Assembly (NCBI RefSeq): GCF_024296685.1
Contig: NZ_CP100763.1
Location: 3,658,001-3,722,000, forward strand
From: Natrinema marinum
GTDB taxonomy: Archaea > Halobacteriota > Halobacteria > Halobacteriales > Natrialbaceae
DNA: 64,000 nucleotides
Direction of reading: 5' to 3'
The position numbers were made by a program, and so were the translations under genes. Under the pieces are notes generated by a model. The model had not been told where the DNA came from. It made no database searches and saw only the letters and a list, made by a program, of their open reading frames with translations. Shown one piece after another: positions 51,710-61,285 of this stretch (position 1 is its first letter; each line of letters starts with the position of its first letter).

Positions 51710-52542
51710 GCGCACTCGAGACCGAAATCGACGAGCTGTGGGAGCGCAAAGAAAACGGCGAACTCAGCGCCGATACCGCCGGCGAGGACGAATACGCGAC
51801 GCTCGAGGCCTTCCTCGACGCCCTCGAGGACGGCGAAATCCGCGCCGCCGAGAAATCGGGCGGCGAGTGGGAGGCAAACGAGTGGGTCAAGCAGGGGATC
51901 CTGCTCAACTTCGGCCTCCGGTCGATCGAGCCCCGCGAGCACGGCGGCGTCACGTACAACGACGTGCTCCCGCTGGCCGACTCGAGCGAGTACGGCGACC
52001 GCGGGAGCCGCAACACGCCCGACGGCACGGTCGTCCGCCGCGGCGCGAACATCGGCTCGGACTGCATCCTGATGAGCCCGGCGTTCGTCAACATCGGCGC
52101 TCGGGTCGGCGACGGCACGCTCGTCGACTCCTGTGACACCGTCGGTTCCTGCGCTCAGATCGGCGACAACGTCAAACTCGGCGCGAACCTCCTCATCGGC
52201 GGCGTGCTCGAGCCCGTCGAGAACGCGCCGGTCATCGTCGAGGACAACGTCTCACTCGGCGCGGGCTGTCGCGTCACCAGCGGCTTCGTCGTCGGCGAGA
52301 ACAGCGTCGTCGGCGAGAACACCCTCCTGACGCCGCGCATCCCGGTCTACGACCTCGTCGAGGAAGAGGTTCTCTACGGCGAACTGCCCGCCAACCGCCG
52401 CGCCTTTACCCGCTTCGTCGAGTCCTCGATCGGCGACCACGACCTCTTCGACGGCGGCGCGTACAAGCCCGCCGTGGTCGCGACGGATCTCGAGACGGAG
52501 ACGCTCGAGGCGACGGAACGCGAGGACGCGCTTCGGGAATAG
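51706..52542 (+). CDS. dapD: Tetrahydrodipicolinate N-succinyltransferase
   Basis: 278 residues. After an N-terminal helical part, residues about 115-230 are left-handed beta-helix repeats (ILMSPAFVNIGARVGDGTLVDSCDTVGSCAQIGDNVKL). This signals the succinylase branch of lysine synthesis, consistent with dapE downstream. It is fused in the operon by a four-base overlap with dapB. Confidence 0.93.
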   Translation: MSALETEIDELWERKENGELSADTAGEDEYATLEAFLDALEDGEIRAAEKSGGEWEANEWVKQGILLNFGLRSIEPREHGGVTYNDVLPLADSSEYGDRGSRNTPDGTVVRRGANIGSDCILMSPAFVNIGARVGDGTLVDSCDTVGSCAQIGDNVKLGANLLIGGVLEPVENAPVIVEDNVSLGAGCRVTSGFVVGENSVVGENTLLTPRIPVYDLVEEEVLYGELPANRRAFTRFVESSIGDHDLFDGGAYKPAVVATDLETETLEATEREDALRE

Positions 52543-52587
52543 GTATCCAAAGCGGTCGAAATCCATCGTCGATCTCTTGGCCCCGCG

Positions 52588-53364
52588 TTAGCGGCGATGC
52601 CAGCCCCCGACGTAAGTCACTTCGATTCGTCCGAAGAGATACGCGAGAAGTGCGATTCCCGAAAGCGGTGCGAGATACGTCAGCACTACGTTCAGGGTCC
52701 GATCCGGCTTCGACGGTTCGATCTCGTCAGCGAGGAATACCCGGTAGTACGTCCCGTCCTCGAGTCGTATCGGTCGTTCGGGAACGGTCGCCTTCTGGAG
52801 TGTAGTGACGTCACCGGTCCGTGCCGCTTTGGCAGCCGTCGACGAAACCTCTCTCGAGGTCACGTGGTGACTCGCATACTCGAGTGCCGCCTCGGGCGAG
52901 GACGGCTCGAGGGTCACGTCGATGCGGTACCCGCCGTCTCGCGGGGCCGATTCGTTCGCGACGTAGGCGGTCTCATAGACGGTGCCGTCGAGCGAGACGT
53001 ACCGGTATCGCTCCGGAAGCAGCGATGAGACGGGGACGGGGCCGGGAGCTCCGTAGGAGAACTCGGTCGGAACGGTTCCGTTCTCGAGTACCGATTCCTC
53101 GAACGTACACGCACGAATTTCCCACGCGTACGGGCCCGACTCCGCACAGGCAATCGCCCCGTCGACCGGCGTTCGATCCGGCGCGGCGCTCTCGTTCGCG
53201 TACTCGATGCTCGAGCCGTCGACTGTCACTTCGGCGCGCTCGTACCGATACGTCCGCTCACCCACATCGAGAAGCGCCGTCACGGCCGGGCCGGTGAGCA
53301 GACCGACCGCGACGAGAGCCACAAAGAGATCGAAGCGTGGCGTCAACGTTCTCGTAGCGGCCAT
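52588..53364 (-). CDS. Membrane-anchored protein of unknown function inside the lysine cluster
   Basis: 258 residues. Membrane segments are at about residues 10-32 (RFDLFVALVAVGLLTGPAVTALL) and 228-250 (LNVVLTYLAPLSGIALLAYLFG). Between them is an extracellular beta-rich region with two cysteines (AIACAESG, IRACTFEE). The last residues are basic (GGWHRR), so the C terminus faces the cytoplasm. No family is recognised. It runs against dapD and lysA and thus interrupts the lysine genes. Confidence 0.68.
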   Translation of the reverse strand: MAATRTLTPRFDLFVALVAVGLLTGPAVTALLDVGERTYRYERAEVTVDGSSIEYANESAAPDRTPVDGAIACAESGPYAWEIRACTFEESVLENGTVPTEFSYGAPGPVPVSSLLPERYRYVSLDGTVYETAYVANESAPRDGGYRIDVTLEPSSPEAALEYASHHVTSREVSSTAAKAARTGDVTTLQKATVPERPIRLEDGTYYRVFLADEIEPSKPDRTLNVVLTYLAPLSGIALLAYLFGRIEVTYVGGWHRR

Positions 53365-53560
53365 CGTTCCTTGACAGTTACGACAGGAATATAACCACTT
53401 CGGTCGCCGGCCCCGTCGCCGTCCACCGAAAAGCGGTCTCCATCCTCGTCGTTTCTCTCGGCGCCGGATAACTCCTCGATCCGTTCGGTGACCGAACTGG
53501 TAGAGTTCGCCCTGATTAGAACCCAAACGCTTGAATCCTCGCGGTCACTTGGTCCGGCTA

Positions 53561-54856
53561 ATGACTGACGCTGCGGATTCGCTGCCAGTTCGCCGCCTCT
53601 CCGACTGGGACGCGGCCGAATTGCAGACGCTCATCGACGACTACGGCTCGCCGCTGTACGTTCTCGACCTCGAGCGCGTCCGCCAGAACTACCGGCGACT
53701 CGCGGCCGCCTTCTCGAACGCCGAAATCCTGTACGCGGTGAAGGCGAACGCGCTCGGCGCTGTCCTCGAAACGCTTCACGGGGAGGGTGCGGGCCTCGAG
53801 TGCGCCTCCGCGGGCGAGGTCCAGCGGGCGCTGGAAGCCGGCGCGTCAGGTTCGGAGGTCCACTACACGGCGGTCAACCCGCCGGCGCAGGACCTCGACT
53901 GGGTCGTCGGCGCTTGGGCGGACCACCCGGAGCTGACGGTCACCGCTGGCTCCGAGGACACGATCGACCGCCTCGAAGCGCGGGGCTACGACGGCCGGCT
54001 CTGTCTCCGCGTGAACCCGGGGATCGGCGCGGGCCATCACGAGAAGGTCCAGACCGGCGCAGCCGCGAAGTTCGGGGTCCCGGCCGAACGCGCCGTCGAT
54101 GTCCTCCGAGACGCCGCGGATCGGGGCTTCGACGTGGTCGGGATCCACGCTCACGTCGGGTCGGGCGTCTCGAGCGATCAGCTCGACGCCCACCGGGAGT
54201 TCGTCGCGCGAATGGGCGAGTTAGCACGAGAGGTCAGCGAGGCGATCGACGGCGACGGCCTCGAGTTCGTCGACGTGGGCGGCGGCTTCGGGGTTCCGTA
54301 CCGCGAGGACGAGGAGCCGCTGGACCTCGAGTCGGTCGCCGAGGCGACCAGGGAGGCGCTTGGCGAGGTCGACGCGTGGCTGACGATCGAGCCGGGCCGC
54401 TACTTCGTCGCGGACGCGGGCGTGCTCCTCACCGAAGTGAACACGGTCAAGGAGGCCCGCGACACGGTCGTCGCCGGCGTCGACGCGGGGATGACGACCC
54501 TGATCCGCCCGGCGATGTACGACGCCTATCACCCGATCCGGAACCTGACGGCCGACGCGGAGGGAGCCGGCTCGAGCGCTGCCGAGGGCCGCGAGACGGT
54601 CCCCCAGACCGTCGCGGGACCGATCTGCGAGAGCGGCGACGTGTTCTGTGCCGACCGCGAACTCCCCGCGAGCGAGCGCGGCGATATCCTTGCGATCGGC
54701 AACGCCGGAGCGTATGGCTACGAGATGGCGAACCAGTACAACTCCCGGCCCCGTCCCGCGTCTGTTGTTTTAGAAGGCGGCGAGGTCCGACTCTCGCGCC
54801 GTCGCGAGACCGTCGATGACGTGACGCGGGCCGAGCGCGAGGCGCGAACGGAGTGA
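53561..54856 (+). CDS. lysA: Diaminopimelate decarboxylase
   Basis: 431 residues. Lys61 in LYAVKAN is the PLP lysine, and HAHVGSGVSS, FVDVGGGFGVPY and GRYFVADAGVLLTEVN bind substrate and cofactor. GPICESGDVFCADRELP carries the catalytic Cys. It makes lysine from meso-diaminopimelate. The C-terminal REAREARTE is followed after 60 bases by an 18-base repeat of its own coding sequence. Confidence 0.95.
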   Translation: MTDAADSLPVRRLSDWDAAELQTLIDDYGSPLYVLDLERVRQNYRRLAAAFSNAEILYAVKANALGAVLETLHGEGAGLECASAGEVQRALEAGASGSEVHYTAVNPPAQDLDWVVGAWADHPELTVTAGSEDTIDRLEARGYDGRLCLRVNPGIGAGHHEKVQTGAAAKFGVPAERAVDVLRDAADRGFDVVGIHAHVGSGVSSDQLDAHREFVARMGELAREVSEAIDGDGLEFVDVGGGFGVPYREDEEPLDLESVAEATREALGEVDAWLTIEPGRYFVADAGVLLTEVNTVKEARDTVVAGVDAGMTTLIRPAMYDAYHPIRNLTADAEGAGSSAAEGRETVPQTVAGPICESGDVFCADRELPASERGDILAIGNAGAYGYEMANQYNSRPRPASVVLEGGEVRLSRRRETVDDVTRAEREARTE

Positions 54857-54891
54857 GCGCTTCGGTCCGATAAGCGGTGAGGAACGATCCG

Positions 54892-54909
54892 CGAGCGCGA
54901 GGCGCGAAC
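54892..54909 (+). repeat. Exact 18-base copy of the lysA 3' coding end
   Basis: CGAGCGCGAGGCGCGAAC equals bases 54832-54849 of lysA and lies exactly 60 bases later, in the same reading phase. It probably is a remnant of a 3' tail duplication like those behind dph6 and purNH, only shorter. Confidence 0.45.
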
Positions 54910-55097
54910 AGTACGAGACTGATGTCTCGCATGCCGTTCACGCGGCGCTGCCCGCGAAGACGAAGTGAGACACGCACACAACTAGCGAACGACGGATTGA
55001 AGGCGCGACCGAACAGAGAAGATGTACACGACCGCGGGGTCGCCGAGGATCATGCGGCCGGCGACCGCGACGATGAGCACACATCACTGATCGCACG

Positions 55098-55928
55098 ATG
55101 ACCGTTCCATTCCAGAAGTACCACGGCACCGGCAACGACTTTCTAATTATCCACGCGGACGAATACGTCCCCGACCGCGGCGCGCTCGCCGAACGCGAGT
55201 GCGACCGCGACGACGGCGTCGGTGCCGATGGCGTCCTCTATCTCGCTCTCGAGGAGAAATTCAACCCGCCCCGCGTCGTCATGACGTTGGTCCAACCCGA
55301 CGGCGCGACGGCCCCCATGTGCGGCAACGGCGCACGGTGTGCCGCCGAGTGGGCGATGGAGCGGACGGGTACCGACAGCGTGATGATCGACACGCAGGCG
55401 GGTACCCTGCGCGCCGATCGCGCGGGCGAGGACATCATCATCGAAATGGGGACGCCCGCGTTCGACCCCGACGAGATCCCCGTCGACGCCGACGAGCAGG
55501 TGTTCGAGACGGAGGTCGAAGGACTCGAGGTGACGATGGTCAACACCGGCGTCCCCCACGCCGTCGCGTTCGTCGACGATGTCGACGAGATCGACCTCGA
55601 GTCGGTCGCGCCGCCCGTTCGCTACGCGGACGTCTTCCCGAAGGGGACGAACGTCACCGTGGCGAGCCCCGACGGCTCGGGCGGCTTCCGCCAGCGGACC
55701 TACGAGCGCGGCGTCGAAGGTGAGACCGAATCCTGTGGCACCGGCGCGGTCGCGATCGCCGTCGTCGCGCGCCGACTCGGACTCACCGACGCCGACCCGG
55801 TGACCGTCTCCCCGCCCGGCGGCGACCTGCAGGTAAGCTTCAACGAGCGCGGAAACGCGACGCTCGCCGGCCCCGTCGAACACGAGTTCGACGGCGAGGT
55901 GGCCGTCGAGTCGCCGGTCCAGTCGTGA
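55098..55928 (+). CDS. dapF: Diaminopimelate epimerase
   Basis: 276 residues. Cys75 in PMCGNGARC and Cys213 in ESCGTGAVA are the two catalytic cysteines that invert LL- to meso-diaminopimelate. KYHGTGNDFLII is the family N terminus. dapE starts inside its stop codon. Confidence 0.95.
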   Translation: MTVPFQKYHGTGNDFLIIHADEYVPDRGALAERECDRDDGVGADGVLYLALEEKFNPPRVVMTLVQPDGATAPMCGNGARCAAEWAMERTGTDSVMIDTQAGTLRADRAGEDIIIEMGTPAFDPDEIPVDADEQVFETEVEGLEVTMVNTGVPHAVAFVDDVDEIDLESVAPPVRYADVFPKGTNVTVASPDGSGGFRQRTYERGVEGETESCGTGAVAIAVVARRLGLTDADPVTVSPPGGDLQVSFNERGNATLAGPVEHEFDGEVAVESPVQS

Positions 55929-57079
55929 CTGGGGGCGACTCGAGCGGCGCCGATTCGTTCGATCCGATCGCCTTCCTCGAGCGAGCGGTCCAGTACGCCT
56001 CTCACGAGGACGTGGGGCCGATGCGGGAGTTTCTCCGAGAAACGCTCGAAGATCGGGGACTCGAGGCTCGCGTCGACGACGGCGGGAACGTGCTGGCGTC
56101 TCGCGGCTCGTCGGCGGCAGACGCCGATACCCACGTCGTGCTGAACACGCATATCGATACGGTGTCACCCCACGTCCCATTCGAGCGCGACGAGCGCGCT
56201 CTCGAGGCCGACGGCGGCGACGTGATCAGGGGGCGGGGCTCCTGCGACGCCAAGGGTCCGCTCGCGGCCATCCTCTCGGCCTTTTTTGCCGTGGAACCGA
56301 CCGACGGCCGCGTCACGCTCGCGATTACGCCCGACGAGGAGGTGCTCTCGACGGGCGCATACGCGCTGGTCTCGGGCGACGAGTCCCCAACACGGGACGC
56401 CGACGCGGTGATCGTCGGCGAACCCACGGGCCTCGACGTCTGCACGGCCGCGAAGGGACGCTTTCAGGGGACGATCCACCTCTCCGGCGCCAACGCCCAC
56501 GCCGCCGAACCCGAAACTGGCACGAACGCGGTCGCGGCCCTCGAGCCCGTCCTCGCGGCGATTCGCACCTTCGACGAGCGCGACGACGCCCCGCCGGCCC
56601 ACCCGCAACTCGGCGCGGCGACGCTGACCCCGACCGTCGTCGAGGGCGGTGAGGCCACGAATCAGGTGCCGGCCGACTGCGCGCTGACGGTCGACCGCCG
56701 GAGCGTCCCGCCGGAGACCGCCGACGACTTCCGCGAGGCGCTGACCGCCCACCTGCGGGCCGCCCTTCCCGACGACGTGGGCCTCGAGTTCCGCTTTACC
56801 GACCGACCGACGCCGTTTCTCGAGGCGTGGGACACCGATCCCGACGCGCGGGTCGTAGAGGTACTTGCGGACGCGGCCGGCGGCGACGTGCGCCCGTTTA
56901 CCGCGGCGACGGAGGCCTCGTACTTCGCGGCGGACGCGCCGACGGTCGTCTTTGGCCCCGGCGTCCTCGCCGACGACGAGGGAGCCGTCGCCCACGCCCC
57001 GCGGGAGTACGTGCAGGTCGCAGACGTTCGGGCGGCGGCGCGGGCGCTCGAGGCGACGCTCGCGGAACTGTTCGGCTGA
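55925..57079 (+). CDS. dapE: Succinyl-diaminopimelate desuccinylase-like M20 peptidase
   Basis: 384 residues. LNTHIDTVSPH (His76, Asp78), GRGSCDAKGPLAA (Asp108) and TPDEEVLSTGAY hold the dizinc ligands of M20 enzymes, and GANAHAAEPETGTNA the dimerisation motif. ATNQVPADCALTVDRRSVPPET is typical of DapE/ArgE. Position behind dapF (GTGA overlap) and dapD upstream make the succinyl-diaminopimelate substrate likely. Confidence 0.9.
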   Translation: MTGGDSSGADSFDPIAFLERAVQYASHEDVGPMREFLRETLEDRGLEARVDDGGNVLASRGSSAADADTHVVLNTHIDTVSPHVPFERDERALEADGGDVIRGRGSCDAKGPLAAILSAFFAVEPTDGRVTLAITPDEEVLSTGAYALVSGDESPTRDADAVIVGEPTGLDVCTAAKGRFQGTIHLSGANAHAAEPETGTNAVAALEPVLAAIRTFDERDDAPPAHPQLGAATLTPTVVEGGEATNQVPADCALTVDRRSVPPETADDFREALTAHLRAALPDDVGLEFRFTDRPTPFLEAWDTDPDARVVEVLADAAGGDVRPFTAATEASYFAADAPTVVFGPGVLADDEGAVAHAPREYVQVADVRAAARALEATLAELFG

Positions 57080-57138
57080 GGAGCGAGCGATCCACTCTCG
57101 AGGCGAGAACGACCGACGAGCAGCTGCTTTCGGCGGAT

Positions 57139-57555
57139 TCACATCGACATCAGCGCGATGGCCAGTACGCTCAGTCCGATCGCGGCGAGCTTGCGGGCGG
57201 TAACGGCCTCGTCGAAAGCGACGATGCCGACGAGCGAGCTGACGACGATGAACAGACCGTAGATCGGCACGACGACGCTGACCGGGCCGAGCGCGAGCGC
57301 CCGGTAGTAGGTCAGCAGGCCCACGGTCAACAGGACGCCCAGCGCGGCGATGTACGGCGTCCGTGGATGGCGGAGATAGGGCCGGACGGACAGTCCGCGA
57401 GCGCGGATCACCAGCCCGACGGTGACGAACATCACCGAGTTCGAGAGGAACACCGCGAGCGTACTGGGGAGGTCGGTCATCGCGAGCGAGAGCAGCGGGG
57501 CGACCAGGCTGTAGGCCAGACAGGCGACGATCGAGAGCTCGAGGTACCGTCGCAT
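57139..57555 (-). CDS. Half-size EamA-type transporter, second of a pair
   Basis: 138 residues with about five membrane helices. YYRALALGPVSVVVPIYGLFIVVSSLVGI is the EamA signature; only one EamA domain is present, where typical members have two. It overlaps the upstream paralogue by ATGA, so the two probably assemble as a heterodimer. The substrate is unknown. Confidence 0.82.
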   Translation of the reverse strand: MRRYLELSIVACLAYSLVAPLLSLAMTDLPSTLAVFLSNSVMFVTVGLVIRARGLSVRPYLRHPRTPYIAALGVLLTVGLLTYYRALALGPVSVVVPIYGLFIVVSSLVGIVAFDEAVTARKLAAIGLSVLAIALMSM

Positions 57556-57977
57556 CACTCCTCACCCCCGGCGGCGAGGTAGATCGCGACCGCCGCGACG
57601 ACGATGCCAGCCGCGCGGGTGACGGTCAGCTCCTCGCCGAGAAAGACGATCCCGATGACCGAGCTCCCGACGATGAAGAGACCGTAGATCGGCACGACGA
57701 CACTGACTGGCCCCCGCTCGAGCGCCCGATAGTACGCCAAAATTCCGATCGAGAGGAAGAGCCCGGCGACGTAGACGATTCCCGCTGCGGGGGTGGTCGC
57801 GTCGACGGGCCGGCCGGTTTCCGTAACGAGCAAGACGACGGTCGTCAGAGAGAGGAAGATCGTCGTCGAGAGGAAGAGCGCGACCGCGGGCGGCACGTCC
57901 GTGGTGACGACGCTCGTCAGCGGTGCGACGAGCCCGTAGGCCACGAGGGCGACGATCACCCACAGCAGGTACTCCAT
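57555..57977 (-). CDS. Half-size EamA-type transporter, first of a pair
   Basis: 140 residues, five helices. YYRALERGPVSVVVPIYGLFIVGSSVIGI is nearly the same core as in the next gene, so the pair arose by tandem duplication. Its stop overlaps the start of the second half-transporter. Confidence 0.82.
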   Translation of the reverse strand: MEYLLWVIVALVAYGLVAPLTSVVTTDVPPAVALFLSTTIFLSLTTVVLLVTETGRPVDATTPAAGIVYVAGLFLSIGILAYYRALERGPVSVVVPIYGLFIVGSSVIGIVFLGEELTVTRAAGIVVAAVAIYLAAGGEE

Positions 57978-58075
57978 ATCGGGTCGTCACCGACGGCCCC
58001 CTATACTGTCACGGTCCCGGACCGAAGGGCCGCGACCGCGCTCGACGCGCGGCGGCGGAACGCGAGGCTCGAGGA

Positions 58076-59470
58076 CTACTCGCTTCGCTCTACGTCGTCG
58101 ACCAGCTCGCTCGCGACGCCGGTGTAGCCCGCGGGCGTCAGCGCGCGCAGTTCCTCGCGAACGTCGTCGTCGACCTCGAGTTCGTCGAACATCTCGCGGA
58201 AGTCCGCGAGCGTCACGTCTTTCCCGCGGGTGACGGCCTTGACGCGCTCGTAGGCGTCGGCCTGTCCCTCGCGCCGGAGGATCGTCTGGACGGCCTCGCC
58301 GATGATTTCGGGCGTGCTCTCGAGGTCTTCGCGCATCACGTGTTCGTTGGGAACGACCTTCGAGAGGCCGGCGGCGGTCTTCCCGTAGCCGATCAGGCAG
58401 TGGGCGAACGCGCTGCCGATGTTGCGCTTGACCGTCGAGTCCGAGAGGTCCCGCTGGAGCCGGGAAGTGGTGACGTAGTCGGCGAGGAAGGTCAGATCGG
58501 AGTTGGCCTTCGAGAGGTTGCCTTCGCTGTTCTCGAAGTCGATCGGATTGACCTTGTGGGGCATCGTCGACGAGCCGGTCTCGCCCTCGACGGCCTCCTG
58601 ACCCAGATAGCGGTCGGAGACGTAGAGCCACATGTCCAGATCGAGGTCCAACAGGACGTCGTTGGCCCCGCGGAACGCGTCGAACAGCGCGGCGAGGTCG
58701 TCGCAAGGGTTGACCTGCGTCGTGAGGGGTTCGAACTCGAGGCCCAGTCCCCGAACGAACTCCGCCGCGAACGCCTGCCAGTCCACGTCGGGGTAGGCCG
58801 CGACGTGGGCCGCGTACGTGCCGGACGCGCCGCCGAGTTTCCCCCGCAGATCGTCGGTCGCCTGCCGGATCCGTCCCGTCGCGCGGCCGAGCCGCGAGGC
58901 GTAGACGGCCAGCTCCTTCCCGAAGGTCGTCGGCGTCGCGGGCTGGCCGTGAGTTCGGGCCAGCATCGGGAGGTCGCGGTGCTCGCGGGCCATGTTGGCG
59001 AGGGTATCGCGCACGTCGTACAGTCTCGGCAGGAGCACCTCGTCGACGGCGTCGCGGACGAGCAGCCGATGGGCGAGGTTGTTCACGTCCTCGCTGGTCA
59101 GCCCGAAGTGGATCCAGGCCGAGGCGTTGCTGTCGTCGGGCAGCCGATGGCGGACGAAGTACTCGACAGCCTTCACGTCGTGGTTCGTCGCCTCGAACTC
59201 CTCGTGGCCCTCGGTCTCGAGTTTCTTGATCAGTTGGGCGTCCTCCTCAGCGAAGCCCTCGTAGAGGCCCCGAAGCTGTTCCCGTGCCTCGAGGTCGAGT
59301 TCCAGCGGCGTCGCCTCGAGGTCGGCCAGCGCAATCAGATACTCGACTTCGACGCGAACGCGGGCGCGCATCAGCGCGGCCTCGCTCGCGTACGGCGACA
59401 GCGGCGCGGTCCGGCCGCCGTACCGCCCGTCCAGCGGCGAGACGGCGTACAGGGCGTCGGTCTCGGTCAT
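58076..59470 (-). CDS. purB: Adenylosuccinate lyase
   Basis: 464 residues. SPLDGRYGGRT at the start, HFGLTSEDVNN, RTHGQPATPTTFGKEL, and the fumarase-superfamily signature GSSTMPHKVNPI near residue 290. It acts twice in purine synthesis: SAICAR to AICAR and adenylosuccinate to AMP. It diverges from the purNH fusion, which makes the next intermediate. Confidence 0.95.
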   Translation of the reverse strand: MTETDALYAVSPLDGRYGGRTAPLSPYASEAALMRARVRVEVEYLIALADLEATPLELDLEAREQLRGLYEGFAEEDAQLIKKLETEGHEEFEATNHDVKAVEYFVRHRLPDDSNASAWIHFGLTSEDVNNLAHRLLVRDAVDEVLLPRLYDVRDTLANMAREHRDLPMLARTHGQPATPTTFGKELAVYASRLGRATGRIRQATDDLRGKLGGASGTYAAHVAAYPDVDWQAFAAEFVRGLGLEFEPLTTQVNPCDDLAALFDAFRGANDVLLDLDLDMWLYVSDRYLGQEAVEGETGSSTMPHKVNPIDFENSEGNLSKANSDLTFLADYVTTSRLQRDLSDSTVKRNIGSAFAHCLIGYGKTAAGLSKVVPNEHVMREDLESTPEIIGEAVQTILRREGQADAYERVKAVTRGKDVTLADFREMFDELEVDDDVREELRALTPAGYTGVASELVDDVERSE

Positions 59471-59647
59471 ACCCGTCGTTGGTCGAGGTGGTCGCAAAAG
59501 CGTGTCGAAACCCCTGCCCGGGCTGGGCCACGAGCGTGCATACCTCTGAGGGCCAAACCACGAATACGGCACGAATGATACACGTTCGTGCATACAACGG
59601 GGCTCGAGACCGCAACCACTTTGCCGCTCGCGGGCGCGGGTCCGACC

Positions 59648-61285
59648 ATGACGCGAATCGCCGGGATGGCCGGCAACCGAGGGCGCAACCTGTTGAATAT
59701 CGCCGACCGACGGCCGGGCGGGGCCGAATTTGCCGTGATCCTGACGAACGCGGAAGACGCGCCGGTGCTCGAGGCTGCAGCGGAACGCGGGATTCCGACC
59801 GAAGTCGTCCCGATGGACGACGACATGAGCCGCCGCGAGCACGAGGAGGCGGTGCTCGAGGCACTCTCGGAGTACGACTTCGACCTCGTCTGTCTGGACG
59901 GCTACATGCGGATCCTCTCCGACACGTTCCTCGAGGAAGCGCCGACGACGCTGAACGTCCACCCCGCCCTGTTACCGTCGTTCCCCGGGATGGACGCCTG
60001 GGGCGACGCGCTCGAGGCCGGCGTCTCGGTGACCGGCTGTACGGTCCACGTCGTCACCGACGCGACCGACGAGGACGGCGACGTGATCGAGTCGGAGGTC
60101 GACGCCGGCCCGATCGTCACGCAGGAGCCGATCCCGGTCTACGAGGGCGACGACGAAGAGAGTCTGAAAGAGCGAGTCCTCTACGAGGGCGAGTTCCGCG
60201 CGTACCCCCGCGCCGTGAAGTGGTTCGCCGAAGGCGTGGCCAACGTGGATCTCGAGGCCGGCGAGGTCTCGGTCGACGCCGACGTGGCGAGTACCGACGC
60301 GGATGACCACGACGGGCTGCCCGCCCGCCGACTGATTTCGGACGACCGTGCGGACACGCTCCGCTACGGCGAGAACCCACACCAGGACGCGGCGGTATAC
60401 GCCGACTACACCGCGGACGAGGCCAGCGTCGTCCACGCCGACCAACTGAACGAGGGCGCGAAGGCGCTGTCGTACAACAACTACAACGACGCCGACGGCG
60501 CGCTGAATCTGATCAAGGAGTTCGACGAGCCCGCGGCGGCGGTCATCAAGCACACCAACCCCGCGGGCTGTGCGACCGCCGATTCGCTCGCCGAGGCCTA
60601 CGAGAAAGCGCTCTCGACGGACCCGATGAGCGCCTTCGGCGGCATCGTCGCGCTCAATCGGGAGTGCAACGTCGCGACTGCGGAGCAGATTATCGACTCG
60701 TTCAAGGAGGTCGTCGTCGCGCCGGGCTACACCGACGACGCGCTCGAGGTGCTCTTCGAGAAGGACAACCTGCGAGTGCTCGACGTGGGCGAACTCGGCG
60801 AGCGCACCGAGCGCTTCACCGAGAAGCCCCTCGTCGGCGGCCGACTGGTCCAAGAGCGCGACCTCCAGTCTATTTCGGCCGACGACCTCGAGGTCGTCAC
60901 CGAACGCGAGCCGACCGACGAGGAACTCGAGACGATGGTCTTCGCCTGGCAGACGCTCAAACACGTCAAGTCCAACGGCATCCTCTTCGCGGACGGCACC
61001 GAGACGGTCGGCATCGGCATGGGGCAGGTGTCCCGCGTCGACGCGGTTCGGCTGGCGGCGATGAAGGCCGACGAACACGCCGAGGGCAAGGACGCGGAGG
61101 GCGCGGTCATGGCCTCCGACGCGTTCTTCCCGTTCCCGGACGGGATCGAGGAGGCCGCCGAGGCGGGCATCGAGGCGGTCGTCCAGCCCGGTGGCTCGGT
61201 CAACGACGAGGACGTGATCGAGGCCGCGGACGAACACGGGATGGCGATGGCGTTCACGGGGCAGCGGTCTTTCAGACACGATTAG
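59648..61285 (+). CDS. purNH: Fused GAR transformylase (PurN) and AICAR transformylase (PurH domain)
   Basis: 545 residues. Residues 1-215 are a PurN-type formyltransferase (AGMAGNRGRNLLNI, HPALLPSFPGMDAWGDALEAGVSVTGCTVHVVTDATDEDG). Residues 225-545 are the AICAR transformylase half of PurH (LRYGENPHQDAAVYAD, ALSYNNYNDADGAL, KHTNPAGCA, AFGGIVALNRECN, DAFFPFPDG). The N-terminal IMP cyclohydrolase domain of PurH is absent, as in haloarchaea that use a separate cyclohydrolase. The end AMAFTGQRSFRHD is repeated downstream. Confidence 0.93.
   Translation: MTRIAGMAGNRGRNLLNIADRRPGGAEFAVILTNAEDAPVLEAAAERGIPTEVVPMDDDMSRREHEEAVLEALSEYDFDLVCLDGYMRILSDTFLEEAPTTLNVHPALLPSFPGMDAWGDALEAGVSVTGCTVHVVTDATDEDGDVIESEVDAGPIVTQEPIPVYEGDDEESLKERVLYEGEFRAYPRAVKWFAEGVANVDLEAGEVSVDADVASTDADDHDGLPARRLISDDRADTLRYGENPHQDAAVYADYTADEASVVHADQLNEGAKALSYNNYNDADGALNLIKEFDEPAAAVIKHTNPAGCATADSLAEAYEKALSTDPMSAFGGIVALNRECNVATAEQIIDSFKEVVVAPGYTDDALEVLFEKDNLRVLDVGELGERTERFTEKPLVGGRLVQERDLQSISADDLEVVTEREPTDEELETMVFAWQTLKHVKSNGILFADGTETVGIGMGQVSRVDAVRLAAMKADEHAEGKDAEGAVMASDAFFPFPDGIEEAAEAGIEAVVQPGGSVNDEDVIEAADEHGMAMAFTGQRSFRHD

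Noticed and set aside
54877-55101. A 74-codon frame between lysA and dapF
   Set aside because: Arg-rich, compositionally unlike the genes here, overlaps the dapF start and contains the lysA tail repeat.
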